DNA of 64,000 bases. It comes from Paramoeba atlantica. Lineage: Eukaryota; Discosea. Shown here piece after piece: positions 47,555 to 58,353 of this stretch (within the stretch, counting starts at the first letter, position 1; every line of letters starts with the position of its first letter). Made by a program: the position numbers and the translations under genes. The stretch is from contig CDRNVI010000001.1 in assembly GCA_977017575.1 (NCBI GenBank), forward strand, positions 186,001 through 250,000, in the 5' to 3' direction. The notes under the pieces were generated by a model. It did not search any database, was not told where the DNA came from, and was given only the letters and a program-made list of their open reading frames with translations.

Positions 47555-50500
47555 ATGATTATAAATCGCCCACCCGCACGGGAAACAACAAGTCCAGGTA
47601 CTCCAGAAACCCGTTCAATGGATTCGACAAAAGCAGTTCAAGTTTCACCAACAGTGTTGCAAGTCTCACCGGAAACACCCGTAACACACAACTTCCACGA
47701 CTGCATATCGCCATCTCCGGAGCTATCCCAAAAGTGCAGGTCACCCAACACACGAGCTGCGGCAATGGACGATGAAGAAACGGGGGATGCTGTTACGCAC
47801 GAAGCACGCAACACTACAATCGAATCCAAAAAAAATCAGAACAGTGCCATAATATTCGTAGGCCATAGCGAAGATGAAGTGGAGAAACGAGCCCTGGAGC
47901 TGATGCAGTCGGCGAAACCAATTTCTCAATTTCCCCTGTCTTCGGAAGAAATCTGGTCGCGCTCGAAAACCATAAAAAACGGAACGACCTGCACAGTAGC
48001 ATGGACGTGGGACCGACAAACGACACTCAACATTTCGCTAGGAAAAGTGGTAAAAACGTACAAACGGGCATCCAAAGGTAAACTTACTATTCAATATACA
48101 GGAGTCGTTGGACATAAGGCAGGAGAGAATTTTGATGGATGTATCCCACCACAAGAAAACGTTCGTGTCTTTCAAATTCTGTGGCACTGCGCCCCTCCTC
48201 CGATAGATTTTACGACACCGGAAGTGCTTGAATACACACCGCCGGTGGGAAGCACCCAACAAACAGCTCCTGACGAAGACGTAGACCACCTACCAGTGCC
48301 AACGGCGCGCAGCTTCTCCCCTGAGTTTGTGCCGTGCGTAGTTGCGGTGTACCGGGATATTATGTTCGCCTATGAAAAAAGCGACTACGCTGGGCGCCAC
48401 AAAATCTGGAATCAAACACTTTCAGCTATGAAAGTCTCTCTGGCAACAATTTGAAGCTCTAGCGGACGACAACGACGGCGGAAACCACACAAGGAGCACA
48501 CGAGCCCGCAGGACGGCTCATCAGAAGAGGCAAAGACAACTGCCGATGACGTGCGAGCAGTAAAGAAAGCGACAAGACTCGTGCTTGAGGGGTGCTCCAC
48601 TAAAGCGGCCAAGGTCATGGGTCAGACCTTCACCCGCAACATGCTGTCCGACGCCGAAACGCTGGAAAAATTGCGAATGCTTCACCCTGCACAAACATGT
48701 GACTTCAAACTGCCAGATGACGCGCCAATCATCGCCGGGGTCTCTCCAGAGGAGCTGCGTGCAGCAGGTCGAAGGCTAGCGAAGGGAGTCAGCCCAGGCC
48801 CAACGGGAACGACTGACAACGTGCTACGACTTCTGCTGGACGATGAAGTGTGCTGCACGAGCCTTTGTCACATGATGGCCGATCTACTGAACGGTTTTCT
48901 TTCGCGACAAGTTTTACGGCGGCTAAACAGAGCGAGGTTGATCGCTATCCCGAAACCAGATGGAGGCGTTCGGCCAGTTGCTATGGGAGACGTTTTTGGA
49001 AAGTTAGCGGGAATCATTCTTTTTCAACGCTATGAAAATACCCTGGAGCCACTTTTTGCGCCAATGCAGCAGGGGATAATGTCAAAAGCGGGCTGCGAGA
49101 GGATAGTACACACCCTTCACGAAAAATATTTGACAGGCCACTCCATCCTATCCGTAGACTTGAAAAATGCGTTCAACACCCCCTCCAGGAATGACGTCGC
49201 AAAGCATGTTTTCGGTATCGCAACGCTCCGACCCTTCCAAAGGTATTTTGCGGCTGAATATTCCGAGCAATCTCAGCTTCTCTTCTACGGCAGCGAAGGT
49301 AAATTGGTCGACACAGTATCAAGTTCCTCAGGAGTAAAACAGGGATCGCCACTATCCACGCTGTATTTCTGCACATACCTACAACCTGTATTGGAAACCC
49401 TTGCAGAAGAATTTCCTGGCATCAACATACATGCGTACATCGACGATATCAATTTGACATCCGAAGATCCGAATCAGCTCACGAACGCTTTTAAAAGGCT
49501 GAAGGCACTTGTCGCATCTAGCAATCTTGCACTATCGGCGCATAAATGTGTTTGGTTTGGTGGCATCCTCGGCAAGTCCATTCCAGAAGCTCTTCAAGCC
49601 GAAGGAGTACAAACCGAGAGCCAGGCCACTAAAGTACTGGGGGCTTTTATTGGAGAAGACGACGCCATCAGTCAAAAATTGCTCCAAAAGATCGGCAAAC
49701 AAGAAGTAATATTCCGCAGGCTAAAGCTAATGGGCATGAGCAACGTATCCCTCATCCTTTTGACAAAAAGTGTGAACGTTCGTCAACAGTACTACATGAG
49801 GACACACAACCCCAAGGCCACGGATCAAACATGTAAACGTTTTGATAGCGAAATCGAGAACGTACTTCAAACATGGATGGGCCCATTGCAGACTAGACAA
49901 ATTGACATAGCAAGGTTACCCCTGAAGAAAGGAGGACTTGGTCTCACGGCGTGTCACCCAACGCGCGCGGCAGCTTATGAAGCTTCCCGACACGCAGCTT
50001 TTGAGCATATAAAATCTTTTTCAGCTCGAGTTGTGCCGTCACAGTTTCATAGCACTGAACACGCTGGGACAGCAAATGAACAAGAACTCGCTCGTCAAAA
50101 ACCACCTACTGACGAAATTACCGCTGCAGCGAAACTTCATGAGGAAGCATGGAACAAACTCGTAAGCGATCCACAAATGGCCGGGACGTTAAAAGCAACC
50201 TCCAATAAGGGGAGTTATGACTGGCTACTGTCCAATGTAAGATATGTACCACCGCACTTATTCGAGCTAGCAGTCATGCCCCGTCTTGGAGTACATCACC
50301 CGAGACTTCCTGATGCTATGACTTGCCCTGGATGCCGAACATTGATGGATGCAAACACTGCACTAACTCACATCCCCGGATGCGTGCAATGTACAGGTTT
50401 CAACGCCACAGCGAAGCACAACATGTTGACCAAGTTTCTGTATGATCTTTGCATGAAAGCTGGTATTCCATGCGAAAGAGAGCCGCGTTCTTTTAGCACG

Positions 50501-50971
50501 TGGAGTTGTCTAACATGCGGAAATACAGTCGACTACAACAATCAGCATCTCCACCACAAAACATGCGGAGGACGGCAGTTTCATCGCTCAGGCCCGGATC
50601 TTGCGATCTACTGGAACAGTGGCGTGGTGTTCTACGACCTAACTGTGGTGCACGAGCTCGCGCCTTCCCATCGGAATAAAAAGTGTTCCCAACTCGTGCG
50701 AGAAGCTATACAGCGGAAAAATGAAACATATGTCAATAGTGGCATGATTCCGGCGGAAGCTTTTGAGTGCCTTCCTGTCTTGTCCTGCGGGTCTTTACAT
50801 AAGAGCACACGGAGCCTAATTAAATCACTGACGGATGTCTGCCTGTTGGATACCCAAAAAACCGAACAGGCATTCAAGTTGCTACTCCAAGAGCTGAACG
50901 GATCCGAAGTATACGCACAGCTCCGACATTTTTTGGAGCCTCAAGACTATCAGAAAAGCACTATTCTTTAA
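47555..50971 (+). pseudogene. LINE-I protein, one in-frame TGA
   Basis: The frame is the same on both sides of the single TGA at 48452-48454, where relatives have an Arg (CGA). Order: beta-rich domain NGTTCTVAWTWDRQTTLNISLGKVV ... PPQENVRVFQILWH, Arg-rich linker, RT (GVSPGPTGTTDNVLRLL, GGVRPVAMGDVFGKLAG, VDLKNAFNTPSR, SGVKQGSPLSTLYF, HAYIDDINLTS), finger CPGCRTLM ... HIPGCVQCTGF, second finger CLTCGNTV ... HHKTCG and RLE RSGPDLAIYWNSGVVFYDLTVVHE. One nonsense change and the insert are the only defects I see. Confidence 0.9.
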
Positions 50972-51224
50972 GAAATCAAAAGTACAGAAAAGATACAAAT
51001 TGGAATTATAAAGTCTGCGAAGAGATAGACAAAAATCAGTACTAAAAGTTTATGTAAACTTGAGAAAGTAAAAAAAAAAAGTATATAAGTTTACGATAAG
51101 AAATTTAGGAGACTTTATTTTGTAATAGGCAAAGCGTCGCCCGGTAAAATCGTCATCCGTCGACGCGGCACTCGTTATTTACAATAAGGAAAGGTCTTAC
51201 AATAAGGGAAAAAAAAAAAAAAAA

Positions 51225-52247
51225 CCCTAAACGACACCCAAACGATTGAGAAGCTGCGTGCACTTCACCCGGATTTACCTACCATGTTTCAGATGCCATA
51301 CGACGCCCCAACTACTGCATGCGTCACGCCCAATGAGATACGTGAGGCAGGACGTCGCTTAGCGAAAGGAGCAGCCCCCGGACCCACAGGTACGACAGAC
51401 TCGATTTTACGAATCCTATTGGACGACGAGGTATGTTGCCTAAGTTTGTGCCACATGATAACGGACTTAATCAACGGGGAGCTCGCCGAAGAAGTCATGA
51501 AACGCATCAAAAGGGCGAGGCTCGTAGCAGTTCCAAAACCACAGCAGGGAGTGCGCCCCATTGCGGTGGGCGAGGTTTGGTTAAAGCTAGCAGAAATTGT
51601 TCTACTTCAGCGACACGAAAAAAAACTCGTACCCCTCTTTGCACCTTATCAATTCGGTGTCATGGTGAAATCGGGATGCGAACACATCATACATAAGCTG
51701 AATAAGCGTCACGAGAATGGTTGCGCCATACTTACAATAGATTTGAAAAACGCATTCAATTCTCCGTCGCGGGATGAAATCGCTAAGGCTGTTTTTGCTT
51801 TCCACGGCCTCCGAGGGTTTTATCGTCTTTTTAATGCGGAATACAGGAATCCGTCAGAGCTCCTCTATTATGGCAGTGAGGGTCGGTTGAACAGCATTAT
51901 AAAAAGTGCGGCGGGAGTACGCCAAGGATCTCCTTTGTCCACAATTTTCTTCTGCGCTTTCCTCCAACCCATTCTTGAAACCCTCGCCTCTGAATTCCCG
52001 ACTCTACGGATCTATGCCTACATTGACGATATCAGCATTGCGTCAACCGAGCCGGAACTTATCGCAAAAGCTTACTTCCGCCTAAGGGAACTGCTGCTCG
52101 AGAAACGAGTGGATATGGCCCCTCAAAAGTGTGTCTGGTTCGAAGGAACACAAAAAATCCCTCTTCCGAATCCATTACAAGGAGCTGGCGTGACAACTGA
52201 AGCACAAGCGATAAAGGTTCTGGGGGCTTTTGTTGGAGAACCAGACA
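51225..52247 (+). pseudogene. LINE-I RT fragment
   Basis: Starting on poly(A) 51209-51224, the frame covers IEKLRALHPD, KGAAPGPTGTTDSILRILL, QGVRPIAVGEVWLKLAE, IDLKNAFNSPSR, AGVRQGSPLSTIFF, YAYIDDISIAS and AIKVLGAFVGEPDI. It is then cut by the SL stub of the next LINE. It is a different subfamily from 41742. Bases 51874-51970 recur exactly at 63904-64000, and the scrap at 2-79 comes from the same region. Confidence 0.88.
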
Positions 52248-52263
52248 TTTCTGTACCTTGTTG
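52248..52263 (+). other. Spliced-leader 3' end (16 nt)
   Basis: TTTCTGTACCTTGTTG joins the LINE-I fragment to the LINE-Ib leader. The junction shares CATTTC-like bases on both sides, as in microhomology joining. Confidence 0.87.
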
Positions 52264-52292
52264 ACCATTTTTTTCGTTAAACGATTAGAAGT

Positions 52293-54090
52293 ATGAACAC
52301 CGAAAACGCCGCACAAGTGAGGGGAAGAAACCTAGACAAACCGAAGAAAATCCCCAGGGTGAGAGTGGTTATGAACGCTAAAGAATTATCACCGAATTGG
52401 GCAGACCACGAAGTGTACAGCACCTACCGTCGAACTAGGATAAAATTCGCAGATTCGCCATCGAACTCACAAAGCACTTATCTGTCCGAGGGAGATTCTG
52501 ATCGAGGAAGTAATTCTGAAAATTCCGAATGCACTTCAGAGAACAGTTCAGATGAGAATTCTGACGTGATGTCGTTGGATGGGGAAGTGGATCGCAGAGA
52601 CGAGGAAGAGTTTCCTAAGGCTCCAGATCGCATCAATACTATTATCCACGAGTGGGGCAAAGGAACGACGTGCGAACTGCGATGGGGTTTCAAGCAAGAA
52701 CAGAAATACGACTCGAAAGGAGAAGTTGTGAAGAGGACTGTGAGAAAAGGGATGGTGAAACTCAAAGTGGCATATAAACCACGCGAAGGAGATAACGGAC
52801 CAACAGGTTTCATCTATCTTCCACCTTCGGCAAAAGTGAAAATTTGGTCTATTCAAGCGTGCAGTTTAAACAGGATAAAAAGTATTGATGTGTCAATGGA
52901 AAGCTCTCAAAATTCTGAAAGCAAGATGGAGCGCGACAATGAGGAACAAACGTCTGACTTGGAACCGCTACCGAAGATGGCTGAAATTGACCCAACCTTC
53001 GCCGTTCACGTTGTCGCGATTTTTCGATCCATTATCAAAGCATACCCGAAAGCCAAAACAGAAACAGAAAAAACCAGCGTCTGGCACAAGCTTCTAGATA
53101 CCCCTCGAGATTCCTTAGCGACGATTCGGGAAACATATCTGCGACGCCAGAGTTCGGTGAAACGTGGAAGACGCGAATGGGAAACCTTAAATGAAAATAT
53201 GAGCGAGGAAGAACGCAGGGAATTAGATGCAGACAAGAGATCGATTCGGAATTCGTTACGGTCAGCGAAGGCAGGAAACGTAGGTAAAGCCACGCGGATT
53301 CTTGACAATGTGTACAAAGACTCTGCTCTTCCACTCAGCGCGAAGGTTGACAAGCTGCGAGAGCTGCATCCGAAAGGTCCTGCACCACAAAACATGGATC
53401 AAGAGTTTCCGCGAATAGCAATTTTGGAACCATCTGAACTACGCTTTGCTACAGCGAAACTGTCAAAAGGTGCAGCACCAGGTCCAACAGGATTGAGCGA
53501 GAGCATGATGACGATATTAGTTGAAGATGAAGAATCATGCCTCTCGCTCTGTCATATGTTGCGCGACGTCATAAACGGCGAAGTTGCTAACAGTGTGCGT
53601 GTAAGACTCACTCGATGCAGAATCATCGCCCTTGCAAAACCTAACAATGGAATACGACCTGTTGCCATGGGGGATACTTTGCTAAAAATTTGTGGATGTA
53701 TACTTCTTGAGCGACATGCGAGTTCTTTAACAAAAATATTCCAACCTATCCAGCGGGGAATCCTACAGAAAAATGCATGTGAATCTATCGTCCACGAGCT
53801 GTTGGAAGAACACGAAGCAGGAGCCACCATTTTGACTATCGATTTTAAGAATGCGTACAACACGCCACATCGCACATCAATAGAGCAAGCTCTTCTTGAG
53901 TATCCAGTATTCAAATATTTCATGCGAATGTTTTATTTTGAGTACGGGCAATCATCGGAACTTCTTTTCTTCGCGAACAATACCTTGCATTCCGTAATTG
54001 AAAGCTCATCAGGAGTCCGACAGGGATCAGCACTCTCGTCAGTATATTTCTGCGCCGTGCTGCAAGGTCCGTTGAAGAAAATTGCGAAAC
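52293..54090 (+). CDS. LINE-Ib N-terminal half and RT through motif B
   Basis: About 599 codons. The acidic Ser/Asp/Glu-rich stretch at 55-105 is followed by a beta-rich domain (GTTCELRWGFKQEQKYDSKGEVV ... FIYLPPSAKVKIWSIQA), an Arg-rich helical linker, and the RT: GAAPGPTGLSESMMTIL, NGIRPVAMGDTLLKICG, IDFKNAYNTPHR and SGVRQGSALSSVYFCAVLQG. It ends before motif C. It is the sister of the minus-strand ORF at 1961-4153. Confidence 0.88.
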
Positions 54091-54298
54091 TCTTGAAGTT
54101 TACGGATAGAATTTGACGAGAAATATATTTTCGAAGTGATATGGATAGGATGCCCCGCCGGGGGGCATTGTACCTGTTTTTGTTTTAAACAATAAAATTG
54201 TGTTAATACTGATATACAAATATCCCGTAGTACGATATTCGAATATTTATAATTCAATTACTCAGGTTTACTGTTCTCGACAAAAGTTTCTCGACAAA

Positions 54299-55420
54299 AT
54301 GACCGTAATCGACATTCCTTTGACAGCCCGACGGTCATCACGCAGTGCTTCTCCGGCCTCTGAGCCGCTCGTGCCTACCGAGCCGCTTAGTCAGCAGGAG
54401 TTAAGTTTGGTTTGTACAGTGGCAAGGGAGAAATTGTTGTTCAAAAAATCGGTACAAGTGCGTGCGATCTTTCGACGAAAAGATGATTTAAATGGTGGTC
54501 GACAGACTGTGATGGGAAAGTTGCGAAAGGATGGCCTGGATTTATGGGCAGTGTGGGAGGACAAACCGTCCAAGGAGTACCAGTTTCCTCATCCGGATTT
54601 GGATTATTATGAGCTCAACATTATCGAAGATCGAGAACTACCACCCGCTCTTATTGAGAACTCTTCGCAATTACTCACCGATGAAACGCATCAGCTGGGC
54701 TCACGTAATGAGGCTGCCGGCATGCAAGAGGTAATTGGGGGGAGAACTGGTGCCGCACCAATTTCAGAGGCTTTACGGGAAGGCAGATTACTCGACCCGA
54801 ATGCATTGAACGCCTACGAACCTTTGACTTACGAGCCTTGGATTAATGCGGCGGATGACGATGGTTTTCGCACTAGGGACCTGATTCGCGAGCTTCGGGA
54901 TGCGCCTGAGTTTGGTTTACGCGTTAATCAGTTTTATCATGATCGCACGTTTATTAAGCAGCAAGAGCGTTTGTTTAATTCTGTATTTTGCAAGTGGATT
55001 ATTTTTGCGCGTTTGATACCCAACTGGAATGAAGGTGTGTACCTCGAAATGGGACGTGGGATTGTGCAGACACTTCGTGACGCGTACTGGCGAGCACGCC
55101 GCGTAGATGTGGACTTGGTCCATCAAAAAATGGAGAAGGATATCCGTCCGGACGACAAGTTTTATCATCACGTGAATGATCAATTGGTTGAGCGACAGAA
55201 GCAATATGCACGTGTTCAGTCTTTCTCTGCTCCACCATCTATGCAAGTGTCGCGTCCCAATCAGTTCCCACCGCGACATAATGCATATCCTCCACGACGA
55301 AATTTATTATGCTTTGGATGTCGGTCGCCTGATCACATTTGGCGCAACTGCCCGAAGCGATTCCAGCAGGATTTTCGAGGACGGGTGGCTGGCCCTGCCC
55401 ACAGCAGCAAGAGTTTCTGA
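54299..55420 (+). CDS. DL-D Gag-like protein
   Basis: The ATG at 54299 is the first beyond A1; an AG at about 54264 in A1 could serve as a trans-splice acceptor. The beta-rich domain (VQVRAIFRRKDD ... RQTVMGKLRKDGLDLWAVWEDKPSKEYQFPHPDLDYYELNII, about 55-105) is followed by the helical block RDLIRELRDAPEFGLRVN ... ERLFNSVFCKWIIFARLIP and a knuckle CFGCRSPDHIWRNC near 350. It matches DL-B and DL-C gag. Confidence 0.83.
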   Translation: MTVIDIPLTARRSSRSASPASEPLVPTEPLSQQELSLVCTVAREKLLFKKSVQVRAIFRRKDDLNGGRQTVMGKLRKDGLDLWAVWEDKPSKEYQFPHPDLDYYELNIIEDRELPPALIENSSQLLTDETHQLGSRNEAAGMQEVIGGRTGAAPISEALREGRLLDPNALNAYEPLTYEPWINAADDDGFRTRDLIRELRDAPEFGLRVNQFYHDRTFIKQQERLFNSVFCKWIIFARLIPNWNEGVYLEMGRGIVQTLRDAYWRARRVDVDLVHQKMEKDIRPDDKFYHHVNDQLVERQKQYARVQSFSAPPSMQVSRPNQFPPRHNAYPPRRNLLCFGCRSPDHIWRNCPKRFQQDFRGRVAGPAHSSKSF

Positions 55421-55483
55421 CAAAACCACACCCTAACGGCCAGTTCTATAGTAACATTCAAACGAAACAGAACGACACTTTTA

Positions 55484-56515
55484 ATGCAAGTTCCCAAGAG
55501 GAGAAGAGTGGAAGAGAACATTGTACCAGTGGATGTTCGCAATGTGCAGAATTTATCAGGGAGATACGTGAGATGCGAGAATTTTTACGGCGGAACTTTG
55601 AGTTTGCAAGTAGCGGATACGGCGCGCGGAAATCTAGTGAAATTACTAATGGGGGTCACAGCAATGACCCCGGAAATCAGGCAGGCATTGGATGCGATGG
55701 GAAATATGTGGAGCGCATCGACTTGGCAGGCGAGGGCAAGGTTGTGGGAAAGGTTGACGGCCTTTTGTCATTGGAAACAAATCGAAATCACCCCAATTCA
55801 TGCAGTAACTTTCATCGCAAGTTTACCAATCAAAATCCAAGGAAAGTTGTCATACGCCCGAAGTTTGGCGTCCCTACTCAACTTAGCCGGCAAGGGAACG
55901 AACCCGCTACGTTTTTACATCAAGTCACTCATGGCGGAGGGTGCGACGGAGCCGCACCGTCAAATGGCGCCACTAACGCCGGAGTTACTGAAACAATTGT
56001 GGAACCACCTTCCTCACAGCGAAAGACATACGTTGCTGCTTTGTTGGAAGGCGGCAAGCCGGTGGTCCGAGACAGCGATGCTCACACGCGACAGATTCCA
56101 CGAAGTGTCTTCGACAAGAATCGTGATATGGTGGGGCAGACAGACCAAAGCATCGCGGTACAACCCGTATCGAGCGTCAATGTATACGGTTGTGGAAGGG
56201 CCGGGCACGGATCGTCTAGCGGATTACATAACAAAGCTGGGGCAGTTGCAGCCGATGTCAAGAACATCGGTATCCGAAGTGGATGCGAAGATACGCCGAA
56301 TTCTGGGGACAGGTTTCGGCTCACACTCAGCGAAACGAGGAGCAATAACACAGCTGTTTGCGGAAGTAGTGAAGGGCAATACGCGCCTCGAGGAAGTACA
56401 ACGATTAGCAAAGCATCAGTCCCTCGATTCGCTTCTTCGATACAACGCCGACCCGGTTACCACCGCGTTGGTGTTGGGCACGCAGAAAGCAACCAGCAAG
56501 TTACGGATCATGTAG
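55484..56515 (+). CDS. DL-D tyrosine recombinase
   Basis: The 343 residues share the phase of gag. The order is MGNMWSASTWQARARLWERLTAFC, CWKAASRWSETAMLTRDRF (Arg), WWGRQTKASRYNPYRASM, GSHSAKRGAITQLF (His/Arg) and LAKHQSLDSLLRYN (His, Tyr). The RT frame, open from 55339, covers all of it one phase behind. Confidence 0.88.
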   Translation: MQVPKRRRVEENIVPVDVRNVQNLSGRYVRCENFYGGTLSLQVADTARGNLVKLLMGVTAMTPEIRQALDAMGNMWSASTWQARARLWERLTAFCHWKQIEITPIHAVTFIASLPIKIQGKLSYARSLASLLNLAGKGTNPLRFYIKSLMAEGATEPHRQMAPLTPELLKQLWNHLPHSERHTLLLCWKAASRWSETAMLTRDRFHEVSSTRIVIWWGRQTKASRYNPYRASMYTVVEGPGTDRLADYITKLGQLQPMSRTSVSEVDAKIRRILGTGFGSHSAKRGAITQLFAEVVKGNTRLEEVQRLAKHQSLDSLLRYNADPVTTALVLGTQKATSKLRIM

Positions 56516-58122
56516 AGGCAAGTGAAATTTTTCGTAAGTTCTTGGATGATATACCACAGGAAAAGGTGCGTCACACTATTACCAGAACGCGAAGGACGTC
56601 AAAGGTCGCGTTACCGAAGGATTATTCTATTCCATTGCATATCAAGCAGGGTATTCCCCGGATGTCGGTTAAGAAGTTGAGAGAAATGATGAATGAGGCG
56701 ACTGGTGATCGATTCGATGAGACATTGGAGACTTTATTACGTTTACCGGAACAGGCATCCACCATTCCGCTATATAAGTCGTTTTTGCCGCACAATGACA
56801 TAAAGGAATTAGCAGCGGCGGGTTTCATTTCCAGAGTATCAGACGAAGAAGCTAAGGTGCCGCCGTCTTTGGATTGGGTGATACCTTTCACAGTTGTGGA
56901 ACCTGGTGAACATGAACATTCCGAACGTCGTCGTTTTATAGCCTGGACGCAGGCAGATAATGATCGCATTAAGGAAATATATGAACCGTATGTCCCCGTT
57001 AGACATGCAGCGTATTATCTGCACCGCGCCAAAGAAGAAAGTGCCGTCAAACGGGATTTGGCGTGTGGGTTTTGGCAGGTCGCAATACCAGAGGAAAGTC
57101 GTCAAAAGTTTCGCTTTAAAGACGCAAAAGGGGATCTATACGAATTGACTGTAATGCCCATGGGGCATCGGTGCGCTCCCGAGTTAATGCACACCTTGAC
57201 AGCAACTCTAGCAGGTGACAGAAATTACTGTACCGAAAAGCACGCGTTCTTTTATTCCGGACTGGACGTTTATATTGATGGTATCCGTTTTGCCGCGCGG
57301 GATGAGATAGCAAATAAGTACGCTCGTTTTGTGGATGATAGAGCAGACAGATTAAATGCCTTGTTTAAAGATCGTGGAGAGCCGCCCGCACAGATTTACA
57401 CATTCAATGGAATCAAGTATTTTCATAGACGAGGGAAAGTGGCTTTAGGAGACAAAATTTCGCGGCGATTGCGACAGGATGACTTTGCTGCAGCCACTTA
57501 TGCATCTTTGGAATCGGGGGTAGGCCGCCTTATTTTCGCCTCCGCTGTAATGGGTGTTCACCTTCCTCACTATCACTTGGAAATGAAAATTGTTCGTCGT
57601 CGGATTAATAATCTAAATCGCGACCCTACTTTGCTGGATAAGCCCGTTTCCTTACCGACACCGGTGCGAATCGCACTTTCGGAGTGGCGAGATAAGCTGT
57701 TGTATAAAACTCCCGTCGATCCACCTCCACACCCAGACACGGTGCCGCATAACCATATTTTGTGTACAGACGCATCCTCTACGGGATGGGGTGCGGTCCT
57801 GTATTTGGATTACGGGCAAGTCGTTTGTGCTGGGTCGCGGTGGCCACCTGATTTTGAGTATGAAGTCAATCGCGCAGAGGCACGCGCCGTTCGCCTCGCC
57901 TTTGAAAAATTTGGCCATCACTTTGGTAGGGATACGTGTGTAGATGTCTTCGTTGATAACACTTCCTGCGTCGCGGCATTAAATCGTAAGATGTCTAATT
58001 CGGATGGTATTACGTCGGAGCTTCGCCGTTTGTTGGATTATTTAAAGCGTAAAGGGTTGGTCGTTAAAGCCCAGTATATTTGCTCGAAGGAAAATCCTGC
58101 CGATCCGTACAGCCGCATGTAG
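56516..58122 (+). CDS. DL-D reverse transcriptase-RNase H
   Basis: The portion after YR is listed. RT: RRRFIAWTQADNDRIKE, KRDLACGFWQVAIPEESRQKFRFK, LTVMPMGHRCAPELMHTL and DVYIDGIRFAA (Y-x-D-G box). RNase H: LCTDASSTGWGAVLYLDYG, NRAEARAVRLAF, FVDNTSCVAALNRK and ENPADPYSR. The stop is followed by about 95 bp and then poly(A). Confidence 0.88.
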
Positions 58123-58353
58123 TCAAAATGAATTGAAAGTTCATCTAATTCAAAATATAGGTAGTTCCAAAAATATAGTATAACTTATTTATAACTTATT
58201 TGGTATATAGAATCATCAAAAAAAAAAAAAAAAAAAAAACAGGTTATTAAGTGTGTGGGATAAGGCAGACCGTTTTCTTGTATCTGGAGTAGGCGCCACA
58301 TACGAGTAGCAGTACCTGCGAGTGGGTATGTGTTGGACTGGCGAATGGGTGGT

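Larger units (their letters stand above)
47023..51224 (+). mobile_element. LINE-I with SL, nested palindrome cluster and one internal stop
   Basis: The 5' end is intact (SL, leader, ATG 47085). After 23 codons the palindrome-cluster repeat replaces most of the Pro-rich region. Coding resumes by 47555, is broken once by TGA at 48452-48454 in the same frame, and ends at 50971. A 3' UTR of about 235 bp leads to poly(A) at 51209-51224. The 3' UTR includes a 40-bp stretch (51080-51122) resembling the start of the DL-B A repeat (35178-35218). Confidence 0.87.
52248..54090 (+). mobile_element. LINE-Ib 5' part, cut by DL-D
   Basis: SL stub, 29-nt leader, ATG 52293, and an open frame to the DL-D boundary at 54090. 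The continuation of the RT (motif C onward) is not found on the far side of DL-D, so the 3' half was lost or moved before or during that insertion. Confidence 0.87.

Noticed and set aside
48452-48454. TGA as a sense codon (recoding)
   Set aside because: One in-frame TGA in one LINE copy, where relatives have CGA, is simply explained by a C-to-T mutation. Other ORFs here end in TGA normally.
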